Shown here in pieces: positions 1 through 9,086 of a DNA stretch of 64,000 bases (positions within the stretch are counted from its first letter, which is position 1; every line of letters starts with the position of its first letter). Position numbers and translations under genes: made by a program. Under the pieces are notes generated by a model. The model was not told where the DNA came from. It did not search any database and worked only from the letters and a program-made list of their open reading frames with translations. This stretch comes from Nostoc sp. UCD121 (GTDB lineage Bacteria; Cyanobacteriota; Cyanobacteriia; Cyanobacteriales; Nostocaceae): assembly GCF_014222285.1 (NCBI RefSeq), contig NZ_JACKZS010000007.1, positions 1-64,000 of the forward strand. The letters are read 5' to 3'.

Positions 1-35
1 CCCCTCTGCCTCTTCCCCATTCCCCATTCCCCAAT

Positions 36-1079
36 TCAAATTATCCCCAGTTGGGCTAACCGATCAATTGTGGTTTGCTGGGTTTGCAAAAAATGTTTGC
101 GGTCTATTTCTCCCTCCAGCATAGTATTAGCTGGGTAGAAGTGTGATTGGTGATAACTTTTGGCGTATAGTTCAAAGCGTTGGCGGGCAAGTAAATTATG
201 TAACCCTGGTCGGCGGCGATCGCGGCGTAATGCTCCTAAATCAATCTCGGCAAATGCTGCCATGCTCTCGCCTGCACCTGTTTCAGCTAAAACAATTCCG
301 CGATGGTCGATGATTTTAGAGCCACCATCAGCCGAAGCTATGGGGATGGCAATATTAGCTATGCCTGCGGTATTAGCTGAAACCACGTAAGCCATATTTT
401 CGACGGCGCGAGTGATTTTTGCTGCGTCTTTGGGAGTGAGATTTTTGTTGTATACTTCCGAGGTGGAATGGACAAAAATCTCTGCTCCTCGCATCGCCAG
501 ACACCGCGCAACTTCTGGATATAAAATTTCTTCTGATGCTAAAGCTGCTAAATTACCGATCGCAGTTTTGGCTACGGGGAAAACTCCCTCTAAACCATAA
601 CAGTCAAGATATTTATCCCAAACATCATGGGGAGTGGGAGCAAATAAGGAATTCAGCCGCCGATACCGCAAGACGATTGAGCCAGAGGGGTCAAGAATAA
701 AGCAGGTTTGAAAGTACAATCCAGGAAAGTTGGGATCAACTTCGTAGGCGTTACCAGCTAAAAATATTTTATGCTTTTGGGCAATTTTACCCAGCGCCTC
801 ATACTCTGCACCAGCCATTTCTATACAGGCTTTTTCTGCCCATCCTCCAAGAGAATCTCCCATCGGAAAACCAGTGAGGAAATATTCTGGCAGTACAATT
901 AAACGACAATCAAAGCCAATGAAAGCGATACTGGCAGCAATTTGTTGAGCTAGGCGGTTGATGGAATTTAGCATGAGCGATCGCGCTTCGTGGCGATCGC
1001 TTGTTTGATTGACTGCATGACAGGTAACTTGCAGCGCCAAAGCCCGGAATGAGTTGAGATTATCAGTATTATCTGCCAT
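36..1079 (-). CDS. Carbon-nitrogen hydrolase (nitrilase-fold) protein, atypical catalytic residues
   Basis: Nitrilase superfamily enzymes cleave non-peptide C-N bonds with a Glu-Lys-Cys triad. The fold signature is clear: LPEYFLTGFP supplies the Glu (about residue 65), and SEEILYPE matches the strand-turn that normally carries the nucleophilic Cys. Here the expected Lys is Arg (YRRLN, about 141) and the expected Cys is Ser (LASEEI, about 182). I chose the ATG giving MADNTDNL. A longer GTG reading from 1124 would overlap the upstream gene by 20 bases. It lies 25 bases downstream of an RCCR-like gene on the same strand, so they may be co-transcribed. It could be a pseudoenzyme, or a subfamily using Ser. 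The substrate is unknown. Fold assignment is firm, activity is not. Confidence 0.8.
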   Translation of the reverse strand: MADNTDNLNSFRALALQVTCHAVNQTSDRHEARSLMLNSINRLAQQIAASIAFIGFDCRLIVLPEYFLTGFPMGDSLGGWAEKACIEMAGAEYEALGKIAQKHKIFLAGNAYEVDPNFPGLYFQTCFILDPSGSIVLRYRRLNSLFAPTPHDVWDKYLDCYGLEGVFPVAKTAIGNLAALASEEILYPEVARCLAMRGAEIFVHSTSEVYNKNLTPKDAAKITRAVENMAYVVSANTAGIANIAIPIASADGGSKIIDHRGIVLAETGAGESMAAFAEIDLGALRRDRRRPGLHNLLARQRFELYAKSYHQSHFYPANTMLEGEIDRKHFLQTQQTTIDRLAQLGII

Positions 1080-1104
1080 GCTGCATCCAAATTTTTTTAC
1101 TACC

Positions 1105-1866
1105 TTATAGAATACGCTCGCCACCCCAGAGCGATCGCACTAATTTATCCGTCATTTCTGCCCCAAATAGCTGCACAGCAATTTGGTTGTCTGGGTCGCG
1201 TTCTGCAACAGTACGGCGCACAAATAAGTCACGCTCAGATAAAGCAGTCCGTTCTGATTCTGCTACTGGTTCAGCTTCATCTACCCAACCTAGCCAACGA
1301 TCTATCATCTCATGCGCTACCGTGTGGACGCGAGCAAGTGTCTCTTCTGTAACTGGACTGGTGTAACACAAACTAGTATGAGATTGTACCTGACGGATAT
1401 ACAGCGTTTTGCTAATATACTGCTGAAAACGTGAATCTTTCAGGAACGCCAAATATGTCTGGTTCACAGGTTCGTAGTAACGATCCAAATAGTCGAGGTC
1501 AGTGAATAGATCGGTGCGAGGGACGTAATCTATAAAAAAGAACAGTTCTGGAACTGTGGCAAAGACAATAGCCAAATGAGGAACACGAATCTGGGACTTG
1601 AGCCAAACAGTTAGGTGCATATTGCAAAAGCCAGATTTAGGTTCGCGCAACCATGAATGCACCAGCCAATCAATTTCTGGGCCAGAGAAGGTATTGACCG
1701 AGCCGTGCGCTTCTCCAATCAAGGCAGAGTACTTTTGAAAGTTCTCGGTAGACGGATCTGAATATAATTCAAAACGAGCGTCTATTTTCTCACAGAGTTC
1801 ATTTGTCCAACCCCACAATTGCTCAAATAAGACTGTATTGTCTACATTAATTTGCTGCTCAAGCAC
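1105..1866 (-). CDS. Red chlorophyll catabolite reductase (RCCR)-like protein, copy 1
   Basis: The protein resembles plant RCCR (ACD2), a ferredoxin-dependent bilin-reductase relative that reduces the opened chlorophyll macrocycle. Shared landmarks, from remembered family sequence: DWLVHSWL, the DLDYLDRYYEP segment, RDLFVRRTVAERD and LFGAEMTDKLVRSL. Start choice: the longest frame begins with TTG at 1899, but a GTG at 1866 sits eight bases after AAAAAGG, and the resulting N-terminus (MLEQQINVDNTVLF) aligns residue for residue with the second copy at 3042-3818. The Glu of the paralogue's HLAFEFG, which appears to match a catalytic Glu of the plant enzyme, is Val here (HLAIVFA). No chloroplast-type leader is present. 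The role in a cyanobacterium is not established; tetrapyrrole breakdown or bilin handling is inferred. Confidence 0.7.
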   Translation of the reverse strand: MLEQQINVDNTVLFEQLWGWTNELCEKIDARFELYSDPSTENFQKYSALIGEAHGSVNTFSGPEIDWLVHSWLREPKSGFCNMHLTVWLKSQIRVPHLAIVFATVPELFFFIDYVPRTDLFTDLDYLDRYYEPVNQTYLAFLKDSRFQQYISKTLYIRQVQSHTSLCYTSPVTEETLARVHTVAHEMIDRWLGWVDEAEPVAESERTALSERDLFVRRTVAERDPDNQIAVQLFGAEMTDKLVRSLWGGERIL

Positions 1867-1899
1867 TGTTTGTACCTTTTTAGATAAGAATGCAAACAA

Positions 1900-2044
1900 A
1901 CATAATATAAAAGCAAAAAGCCAGCATCTAGCTTCTGCCAGAATTCTTTCACTGAGCTAAAACAACTGTAAATGGCGTGGAATTATTGTTTGCTTCTCCT
2001 GTCTTTGGATAAACTTAAATCAAGAACTTCGGGTAGAAGAGAGA
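1900..2044. promoter_or_regulatory. Divergent promoter region between RCCR-like copy 1 and NmrA-like gene
   Basis: A 145-base spacer separates two divergent genes, so promoters for both must lie here. It is AT-rich and I see no convincing operator. A purine-rich AGAAGAGAGA immediately precedes the plus-strand ATG and can serve as its ribosome binding site. Confidence 0.4.
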
Positions 2045-2983
2045 ATGTCAAATTTCCGCGATCGCACAGAGTCAAGCACCGATAAAGTTTTACTCATCGG
2101 AGTTACTGGCGGCACGGGTGGAAATGTCGTTAAGGGATTTCTCGAACAGGGAGTTACCAACCTGCGAGTCATCACTAGAGAAATTGATCTTAATCGTCCA
2201 ACTCTTGCAAAGCTCAACAATGCCGGAGTTGAACTGGTAAAAGCCAACCTCGACGATGAAACTTCTCTCATAGCAGCCTTTGCAGGAATTTCGGCTATTT
2301 ACTGCCACGCCACTTCTGCGGATTCCGCTAAAATTGACCCGCTAGAGGTGGAGAGAGCCAGGCGAGTTGCACAAGCTGCCAAACAAGCTGACATTAAGCA
2401 CTTTGTCTACAATTCGGCAGGTGGAGCGGATAGGAATTCCGGAATCCCCCGCATTGAGCAAAAGTACCAAGTAGAGAAAATTCTCAAAGAAGCGGGCTTA
2501 CCGACTACTATGTTGCGAGCCTGCTTGTTTATGGAGGAGTTTTGGAAGAAGTACACGCGACCTTCTATTCTCAAAGGTAGTTTTCCGTTTTCAATTCAGC
2601 CAGATAAACCCCTTCATCTAATTACAACTAAGGATATGGGCCGCGTTGCTGCCTATGTAATTAAACATCCCACCAAGTATATTGGTCAAGAAATTGAGCT
2701 AGCTGGCGATGTGTTGACTCCAAAGCAAATGGCAGAGGCATTCTCCCAAGCGCAGGGGATAAAAGTTGTCCATAAAGAGACACCTGCTTGGATTTTCTTG
2801 CTCCTGCTGCAAAAAGAACTGTTCGATTTGATCCAGTGGTATCGCAAAAAAGGTTATCAAGCCGATGTCCAGCGTTTACGAGAAGAAGAATTTCCTGGAC
2901 TTCTGGCCACATTTAGTGAATTTTTGGCAGAAACTCACTGGTCAAATGCGGAACTTACCTATGAGAGTCTGCGATCGCATTAG
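2045..2983 (+). CDS. NmrA-type atypical short-chain dehydrogenase/reductase
   Basis: An NAD(P)-binding Rossmann protein of the NmrA/atypical SDR group. The dinucleotide-binding glycine motif GVTGGTGGNV is at about residues 19-28, VITREIDL follows strand 2, and HFVYNSAGG marks the active-site strand. The classical YxxxK pair is not evident, as in other NmrA-like proteins, which may act as redox sensors or as reductases. It is sandwiched between two RCCR-like genes on the opposite strand, divergent from one and convergent with the other, which suggests a shared pigment or redox context without proving it. A HIP1 octamer lies at the stop codon. Substrate unknown. Confidence 0.8.
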   Translation: MSNFRDRTESSTDKVLLIGVTGGTGGNVVKGFLEQGVTNLRVITREIDLNRPTLAKLNNAGVELVKANLDDETSLIAAFAGISAIYCHATSADSAKIDPLEVERARRVAQAAKQADIKHFVYNSAGGADRNSGIPRIEQKYQVEKILKEAGLPTTMLRACLFMEEFWKKYTRPSILKGSFPFSIQPDKPLHLITTKDMGRVAAYVIKHPTKYIGQEIELAGDVLTPKQMAEAFSQAQGIKVVHKETPAWIFLLLLQKELFDLIQWYRKKGYQADVQRLREEEFPGLLATFSEFLAETHWSNAELTYESLRSH

Positions 2984-3041
2984 TACACTGTGGCAAAAGT
3001 TTGCTTACCTTTAACCAGTTGCTCAGAGCAACTGATTAATC

Positions 3042-3818
3042 TTAACAATGCCTACTGCCTAAACCTCCCCAGAGCGATCGCACAAGTTTATCTGCCAACT
3101 CAGAACCAAACATCTGTGCGACAAATTTATTACCTGGATCGCGTTCAGCACTGGTACGCCTTACCAACAAATCACGGGCTGCCAAAGCGATGCGTGCATC
3201 TTCTGGTAAGGGTTCAGCTATATTTACCCAAGTTAGCCAGCGTTCGAGGGTTTCGTGTGCAAGTGTGCGAATCAGTTCGAGAGTTTCCAAGGTGGGTGCG
3301 CTGGTGTAGCACAAGCTAGCAGGCGATTGAAATAAGCGAATATAGGCGCTTTTGCTAGTAAATGCCTTTAAGCGCCAATCGTCTTGCAACTTTAAGAATG
3401 TTTGATTAACTGGCTCATAGTAGCGATCGAGATATGCCAAATCGGTTAAAAGCTCAGTTCGGGCAATGTAATCTATATAAAATAAAATATTTCCATTTGG
3501 AAGTGTGCCAAACTCAAAAGCTAAATGGGGAACCTGGATATGCGACTTCAACCAAGTGGTGAGACGCATAGTAGTAAAGTTTGATTTTTCCGGGTTTCCC
3601 AACCACGAATGCACTAGCCAGTCAATTTCTTCCCCAGAAAAAGCAGTCAGTGAACCCTTCATATTGCCATCGAGACTGCTGTATTGCTGTAAATCTTCTA
3701 CAGAAGGGTCTGGATGTAACTGGAAACTAGCCTCCAGTTTTTGGTGGAGTTCTTTTGTAATTCCCCACAACTTTTCAAATACAGCCTTATTGTCTAAATC
3801 GCTTGGTTGCTGAGTCAT
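3042..3818 (-). CDS. Red chlorophyll catabolite reductase (RCCR)-like protein, copy 2
   Basis: A paralogue of the gene at 1105-1866, sharing DWLVHSWL, YLDRYYEPVNQT, SLCYTS, RDL-VRRT-AERDP and DKLVRSLWGG. It keeps a Glu in HLAFEFG, at the position I believe matches the catalytic Glu of plant RCCR, but has AERDPGN where copy 1 has AERDPDN. The pair therefore differs at candidate active-site positions. Start chosen as the ATG giving MTQQPSDLDNKAVF, which aligns exactly with copy 1. An in-frame ATG at 3875 would add 19 unconserved residues. No clear Shine-Dalgarno precedes either. It is convergent with the NmrA-like gene, with only 58 bases between stops. Function in tetrapyrrole catabolism is inferred. 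Confidence 0.7.
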   Translation of the reverse strand: MTQQPSDLDNKAVFEKLWGITKELHQKLEASFQLHPDPSVEDLQQYSSLDGNMKGSLTAFSGEEIDWLVHSWLGNPEKSNFTTMRLTTWLKSHIQVPHLAFEFGTLPNGNILFYIDYIARTELLTDLAYLDRYYEPVNQTFLKLQDDWRLKAFTSKSAYIRLFQSPASLCYTSAPTLETLELIRTLAHETLERWLTWVNIAEPLPEDARIALAARDLLVRRTSAERDPGNKFVAQMFGSELADKLVRSLWGGLGSRHC

Positions 3819-3875
3819 AGTTTGAGTTTGCGGTTTTTCTATAAACTTTATATTTAGTTTGCCACTTTTTGGCAT

Positions 3876-4410
3876 CTAGCTAGTTGCCCATACCAAGTAA
3901 CATATTCATCGAATTCAGGACTGTGATAAAAAACCCATCAACTAAAGCATGATAAAGCTATTCCAGCAATCTATATCAGCCGATGATTCTTCATTTGGCT
4001 ATTAATTTAGATGAATATTTTTAAATAGATATATAGGAATTCGGTTTGATTTCTCAAAAGATACTTAGGGTGTATTAAGGATAGCGTAGCACGCCCAAGC
4101 CTCGATAATGATGCGTTACAAACTCCGTTAAAACACACTCTACAATACCTAATTCTGTCCAAAAATCAAATAGTAATTCTAATAATCAAACATTTTTTAA
4201 AAGCAAATTTATTAGGATTTAGTTTACCTAACTAGCCAAAAAATGATTTTGACGTTTGGTTAATACATCATTTTAATAGTGTATTAATGTTGCCTGGAAA
4301 AGCTTTTCCAACTATTTATTCAGTATTAATACTGAAAAAAAAGGCTTACAGGAAGTGTTAACTTTAGTTAATACACAATTATAATCTATCTAAAAAAACA
4401 ATATAAAAAA
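3876..4410. promoter_or_regulatory. Intergenic region with three inverted repeats upstream of a histidine kinase
   Basis: No gene seen. Three symmetric elements lie in the last 150 bases before the kinase: TTAATACA/TGTATTAA arms at 4260-4267 and 4280-4287; a perfect 16-base palindrome TGGAAAAGCTTTTCCA at 4295-4310; and a perfect 18-base palindrome TTCAGTATTAATACTGAA at 4319-4336. They are closely spaced and resemble operator sites. The ATG at 4411 has no recognisable Shine-Dalgarno. Confidence 0.5.
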
Positions 4411-6015
4411 ATGCACCTGCCTTACAAACTGAGATTTATTTCTTCTCAACTAGTAACTGTAACAGTACTGCTGACATTATTCTTGTTTATTCCTCAAATT
4501 TGGCTCAACTGGCAAGTATATTATAACTTCAATAGTATTATTAAACATGAATTTAAACTACAAACGCTAAGTGATGAAATTACTTATCTTGATGAAGTAT
4601 TAACGATGTCAGCCCGGATGAATGCTGCTACAGGAAACTCTATCTGGGAAAAACGATATCGCCAATTTGAGCCTAAACTCGATATTGCTATTAAAGAATC
4701 TATTAAACTGGCTCCTAAAGCATATCAAAATGAGGATGCCCAAAAAATTGATGTTGCTAATCAGCTTTTGGTAGCAATGGAATATAAATCTTTTGAGTTA
4801 GTTAACAAAAATCAAAAAGAGATAGCACAACTACTACTTTCTAGCCGAGAATATGAAACTCAGAAACACATTTATGCTGATGGTGTTGCCAAAAGAAATC
4901 GTAATATTTTACTTCAGTTACAGCAAAAGGTTGATGAATATTATAAAAGAATATTTTGGGCAGTTTTAGAATCTGTTATAAGTTTAGCACTGCTGATTCC
5001 AGCATGGCTTTTAGTATTGAATTTATTGCAGCAATACTTAAAAGATAAAAAAATTGCTCAAGTCGCCTTAGAAGAAACAAATTGTAAATTAGAAATGCAA
5101 GTGACGGAGAGAACGTCAAAGTTAGAACACAAAAATCTTCAACTAGAACAGACACTACAAGAATTACAATATACTCAAGTACAACTTGTTCAAACCGAAA
5201 AAATGTCCTCATTAGGTCAGTTAGTTGCTGGTGTTGCTCATGAAATCAATAATCCAGTTAATTTCATTTATGGAAATCTAATACATATTAGAAAATACAG
5301 TCAGCAATTACTAACTTTAATTAACCTGTATCAGCAAGAAAATTGTAATTACAACGCAGAAATAACTAGTTTGATTGATAAGATAGATTTAGAGTTTATT
5401 ATTGATGATCTGCCAAAAATATTATCCTCAATGGAAGTTGGTACTGAGCGCATTCGTGAGATCGTGCTAACTTTGCGGAACTTCTCGCGTCTTGATGAAG
5501 CAGAAATGAAACCTGTTGATATTCATGAAGGAATTAATAGCACGCTAGTAATTTTAGAGCATCGCCTTAAAGAAAATCATAAACAGCAAGAAATTACAAT
5601 AATTAGAAATTATGGTAATTTGCCTCTTATTGAATGTTATGCAGGAGGACTTAATCAGGTATTTATGAATATCTTAAGTAATGCTATTGACGCTTTATAT
5701 GAACAGCAAGAGGAGTATTTAAAAAAAGATGTAAAAAAACATCTGAATTCTATTATTATCCATACTAAAGTTAAAAATGAAGATTTTGTAATTATTAGTA
5801 TTAAAGACAATGGCATAGGAATATCAGAGAAAGTTAAGACTAGATTGTTTGACCCTTTTTTTACTACTAAGCCTGTAGGTAAAGGTACTGGCTTAGGGTT
5901 ATCTATCAGTTACCAAATTATAGTAGAGAAGCATAAGGGAAAAATCAGCTGCATTTCTGCACCTGGGAAGGGTACAGAATTTGTAATTGAGATTCCCATC
6001 AAGCAGATGCAGTAA
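4411..6015 (+). CDS. Membrane-anchored sensor histidine kinase
   Basis: Two membrane segments (about residues 15-34 and 183-205) bracket a roughly 150-residue, mainly helical extracytoplasmic sensor. A coiled coil (about 215-265) leads to the kinase core. The phosphoacceptor is His277 in VAGVAHEINNP, a form shared with two other kinases in this window. The ATP-binding domain shows NILSNAIDAL (N box), IKDNGIGI (G1) and GKGTGLGLSIS (G2). No receiver domain or adjacent response regulator is present, so the partner is unknown. The upstream palindromes may control it. A hairpin terminator lies about 150 bases beyond the stop. Confidence 0.88.
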   Translation: MHLPYKLRFISSQLVTVTVLLTLFLFIPQIWLNWQVYYNFNSIIKHEFKLQTLSDEITYLDEVLTMSARMNAATGNSIWEKRYRQFEPKLDIAIKESIKLAPKAYQNEDAQKIDVANQLLVAMEYKSFELVNKNQKEIAQLLLSSREYETQKHIYADGVAKRNRNILLQLQQKVDEYYKRIFWAVLESVISLALLIPAWLLVLNLLQQYLKDKKIAQVALEETNCKLEMQVTERTSKLEHKNLQLEQTLQELQYTQVQLVQTEKMSSLGQLVAGVAHEINNPVNFIYGNLIHIRKYSQQLLTLINLYQQENCNYNAEITSLIDKIDLEFIIDDLPKILSSMEVGTERIREIVLTLRNFSRLDEAEMKPVDIHEGINSTLVILEHRLKENHKQQEITIIRNYGNLPLIECYAGGLNQVFMNILSNAIDALYEQQEEYLKKDVKKHLNSIIIHTKVKNEDFVIISIKDNGIGISEKVKTRLFDPFFTTKPVGKGTGLGLSISYQIIVEKHKGKISCISAPGKGTEFVIEIPIKQMQ

Positions 6016-6161
6016 GTAAATATAAATTAATTTGGGATTTTCTAGGTTTTTCGGGCTAACCCAAGCGTATTATTTTTATAGTCATATCTTTGACATAATC
6101 TTGCAATGGTTTTGTCAATACGCTCTGCAATAATTCACTCATTAAACCGTTTAACGGAAGT

Positions 6162-6185
6162 AGGCAGGTAATTCCTGCCTTTTTT
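6162..6185 (+). terminator. Rho-independent terminator
   Basis: AGGCAGG and CCTGCCT pair as a 7-bp stem around a five-base loop, directly followed by a run of T. It lies downstream of the histidine kinase on the plus strand. The rest of the 6016-6358 gap holds only repeat-like sequence (TTGTCCTTGG and ACTAATGACTAATGA). Confidence 0.75.
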
Positions 6186-6358
6186 AATCAATGCCTTCTA
6201 GCAAGGTAAGGCATTAAGCTGGTACGCAAATAAGATTGCACATCAATTGGTGAAGTTGTCCTTTGTCCTTGGTAAACACAAATAACAAATTACTAATGAC
6301 TAATGACGGTCTACACGGAAAATATTGCAATATGTATGCGCGTTAGCTTACTCTTCAA

Positions 6359-8743
6359 TTATGGGCTATTTCCCTTTACCTGAGAATTACTGATAGAAAA
6401 TCCTCGACGAGTAGGTTTAATATTAGCTAATTCCACCTTAAAACTTACCTTGTCAGTCATTTCACCACTTCTTGCTTCCAAATCCCACTTCCCAGGGCGT
6501 AAATTCCAAAACAAAGAATTAGCTGAATTTGTATCTAATTTTTCCCCATTTAGCCACCATTCAACATACGCAGATTTATTTCCTGCTAGCTTAAATTCGA
6601 GTTTTTGCTTTGCTTCTTCACCTGGATACAGTAAAAATAAATCGCCATGATGAGGAGATAAAATTCTCAAATTGGTAGAAACAAGACTCGATTGTTGTTG
6701 TTTTGCCAACCACTCGTTATACTCTGGTGGTAAGTTAAATTGATTGTTACCTTCGTAGGCAATTTTATCTTCTGGATAGAAATATTCTTGCACCACTGAA
6801 GTACAATCTGGTGTTGGTCGTAATCCTGAAATTGCACAAATAGGTAATTGCACTAAACCTTCTGGAGGCGTAAAAGCTGCTGGTTCTTGATGTTCGTGCA
6901 GGTGTAGCATAATCCGATTCCACAAGGGTGCAGCGCCTGTCACACCTGAAACTTGTCGCATCGGTTCACCATTGAAATTGCCTACCCAAGTAGCGACGGT
7001 GTAATCAGTAGTGAAGCCAACTGTCCAAGTATCACGAAAATTGGAAGAAGTACCAGTTTTAACAGCAACAGGAAAGGGTAAATTTAACACAGAGTTTACA
7101 CCAAATGCTGTGGCACGAGCATGATTATCACTGAGGATATTAGTAATTAATTGCCATATCGTCGTTGAATTTTGGATGTTACATCGCATATTTGATGTGC
7201 TTTCAGCGCAACTTGGATTTTGGATTGAAGAATCGGAAAATGTGCTTACTAAAGGCGTAGCATCTCCAAGTCGTGCCATAGTAACGTAAGCTCTAGCTAA
7301 TTCCCATAAACTGACTTCGCCACTACCGAGAGTTAACCCTAAACCGTAATGTTCTGGGGTTTGATTGAGGTTTTCAAACCCAAGTTGATGCAGTCGTTCT
7401 AAGAAAGTCTGCACACCTACTTTTTCTAAAACCCTCACTGCGGGTACATTCAACGAATTTGCTAAAGCAATTCGCACCCGTACAGGGCCAAGAAATCTCT
7501 CGGTGTAATCTGTTGGGCTATAAAGTCTCGCACCAGGAATTGCATAACGGGCGGGGACATCTGCCAAAATGGTATTTGGGCGAATTAAACCTTTTTCTAA
7601 AGCTAATTCATAGACAAAAGGCTTGAGGGTAGAACCTGGTTGACGTAGCGCTTGCACTCCATCATTGCGTCCTAGTTTTGCTTGATTAAAGTAATCAGGT
7701 GAACCGACATAAGCCAATACTTCACCAGTGTGGTTGTCAATCACCAACGCAGCTGCATCATGGACATTATTAGCGGCTAGGGAAGAAATTACCTGCTGTA
7801 CCTGTGCTTCCACAAACTGCTGTAAAGGTCGATTTATAGTTGTGCGAATAACGGATTGATCCCCCCTAACCCCCCTTTTTAAGGGGGGGATTAAGCCCCT
7901 TTTTTCAAGGGGAGTTGGGGGGATTTGATTGGCTAACCAAAATAAAAAGTGTGGTGCGGCGATAATTCCCCGTGGGCGAGATTGAAATACAACTTTTTCG
8001 GTGTGTGTTCGGGCTGCGATCGCACCACTGATATACTTTTCTTGTACCATCCGATTAAGAACGTATTTTTGTCGCTGCTTTAACCGTTCCCAATGTTTAT
8101 AAGGGTTAAAGTATGTGGGATTATTGGGGATAGCGGCCAACAAACTGGCTTGAGCAAGATTTAACTCATTCGCTGGGATGGAAAAATAAGTCTGTGCGGC
8201 TGCTTCTACACCATATATATTCCCGCCCATTGGTAGCCGATTAATATATGCAGAGAGAATTTCATCTTTATTCATCCCTGCTGTTAACCGCCAAGATAGC
8301 CAAATTTCTTGCAGTTTACCAGAAAAGCTGCGGGGGACGGGATCTAACATCCGCGACAGTTGCATAGTAATAGTGGAAGCGCCGGAAACAATTCGTTTCG
8401 CGTGGATGGCTTCTTTGCTGGCGCGGATAATAGCTTTCATATCCAACGCGCCGTGATGGTAAAAGCTGCCATCCTCGGCGGCTAAAATAGCATGGATAAA
8501 CTGGGGCGAAACCTGACTTAGTGTGACTACTGAAGTGTGTTCTTGGTCACGGGTGAGTAATGTTCCTAATGGTAAACCATTGCGATCGCTAAATTGCATT
8601 GCCAACTGATTTTGGGCAATATCTGCGGCTCGAACGGGCGCAAAATAGGGTAATAAGCGTATAATCAGGCAGATTACCAGCACAGCTAGGATAAATTTGC
8701 TACTGTGCTTAATTTGGAGTAGCGATCGTAAAATTAGTTTCAT
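6359..8743 (-). CDS. pbpC: Penicillin-binding protein 1C (bifunctional glycosyltransferase/transpeptidase)
   Basis: A class A PBP that polymerises and cross-links peptidoglycan outside the membrane. In order: membrane anchor (about 16-34), GT51 glycosyltransferase with catalytic Glu in LAAEDGSFYHHG (Glu90) and STITMQLSRML, transpeptidase with S371-x-x-K374 (RQPGSTLKP), an SxN-type ANSLNV and KTGTSSNF, then a C-terminal PBP1C-specific beta domain. It is divergent from an alpha-2-macroglobulin gene, a partnership also known from E. coli (pbpC-yfhM). Oddity: residues about 274-297, between the two catalytic domains, are proline/lysine-rich and encoded by a near-palindromic intergenic repeat (7853-7924) read in frame. 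All catalytic motifs are intact. Confidence 0.92.
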   Translation of the reverse strand: MKLILRSLLQIKHSSKFILAVLVICLIIRLLPYFAPVRAADIAQNQLAMQFSDRNGLPLGTLLTRDQEHTSVVTLSQVSPQFIHAILAAEDGSFYHHGALDMKAIIRASKEAIHAKRIVSGASTITMQLSRMLDPVPRSFSGKLQEIWLSWRLTAGMNKDEILSAYINRLPMGGNIYGVEAAAQTYFSIPANELNLAQASLLAAIPNNPTYFNPYKHWERLKQRQKYVLNRMVQEKYISGAIAARTHTEKVVFQSRPRGIIAAPHFLFWLANQIPPTPLEKRGLIPPLKRGVRGDQSVIRTTINRPLQQFVEAQVQQVISSLAANNVHDAAALVIDNHTGEVLAYVGSPDYFNQAKLGRNDGVQALRQPGSTLKPFVYELALEKGLIRPNTILADVPARYAIPGARLYSPTDYTERFLGPVRVRIALANSLNVPAVRVLEKVGVQTFLERLHQLGFENLNQTPEHYGLGLTLGSGEVSLWELARAYVTMARLGDATPLVSTFSDSSIQNPSCAESTSNMRCNIQNSTTIWQLITNILSDNHARATAFGVNSVLNLPFPVAVKTGTSSNFRDTWTVGFTTDYTVATWVGNFNGEPMRQVSGVTGAAPLWNRIMLHLHEHQEPAAFTPPEGLVQLPICAISGLRPTPDCTSVVQEYFYPEDKIAYEGNNQFNLPPEYNEWLAKQQQSSLVSTNLRILSPHHGDLFLLYPGEEAKQKLEFKLAGNKSAYVEWWLNGEKLDTNSANSLFWNLRPGKWDLEARSGEMTDKVSFKVELANIKPTRRGFSISNSQVKGNSP
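7853..7924. repeat. Palindromic repeat inserted in frame within pbpC
   Basis: A C-rich then G-rich block with two inverted stretches (CCCCTTTTTAAGGGGGG and CCCCTTTTTTCAAGGGG) of the kind usually found between cyanobacterial genes. It contributes 24 codons without disturbing the frame, in the linker between the glycosyltransferase and transpeptidase domains. Confidence 0.65.
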
Positions 8744-9086
8744 CAGGGAATCCCTGTCAAGAAAACCTACCTTAATTTTGACGCAGCAATTACATCGATA
8801 TCAGTAAATATGTCAAATCCTTAATAATTTATTTGAAATCATTTAGCAGATGTAAATTAATATTTGCAGAAGTTAAACACTTGTTCATAGTTAAGAATTG
8901 TAGTGATTTTTAGGAACAATCACATCTGATTAGTTATCTATGTAAATAAACATAGTTAAATCCAAACTCTAGGTAAAAAATAGTCATATAGCATCCTTTA
9001 TTTGTCTTGGCATTGCCAACTCAATAGGGTGTGTAAAATTTTGTTCGCCATAACTTGTGATTTTTTTATTTTGAATTACTAAAAAT
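8744..9086. promoter_or_regulatory. Divergent promoter region, pbpC / alpha-2-macroglobulin
   Basis: An AT-rich 343-base spacer between divergent cell-envelope genes. Promoters for both are expected here, but I see no confident -35/-10 pair or operator and no small open frame. Confidence 0.35.

Noticed and set aside
1867..1899. TTG start for RCCR-like copy 1
   Set aside because: The GTG at 1866 has a good ribosome binding site and gives an N-terminus aligned with the paralogue.
2990..3319. 109-codon plus-strand frame after the NmrA-like gene
   Set aside because: It runs antisense through the end of RCCR-like copy 2, which has clear homology; the plus frame does not.
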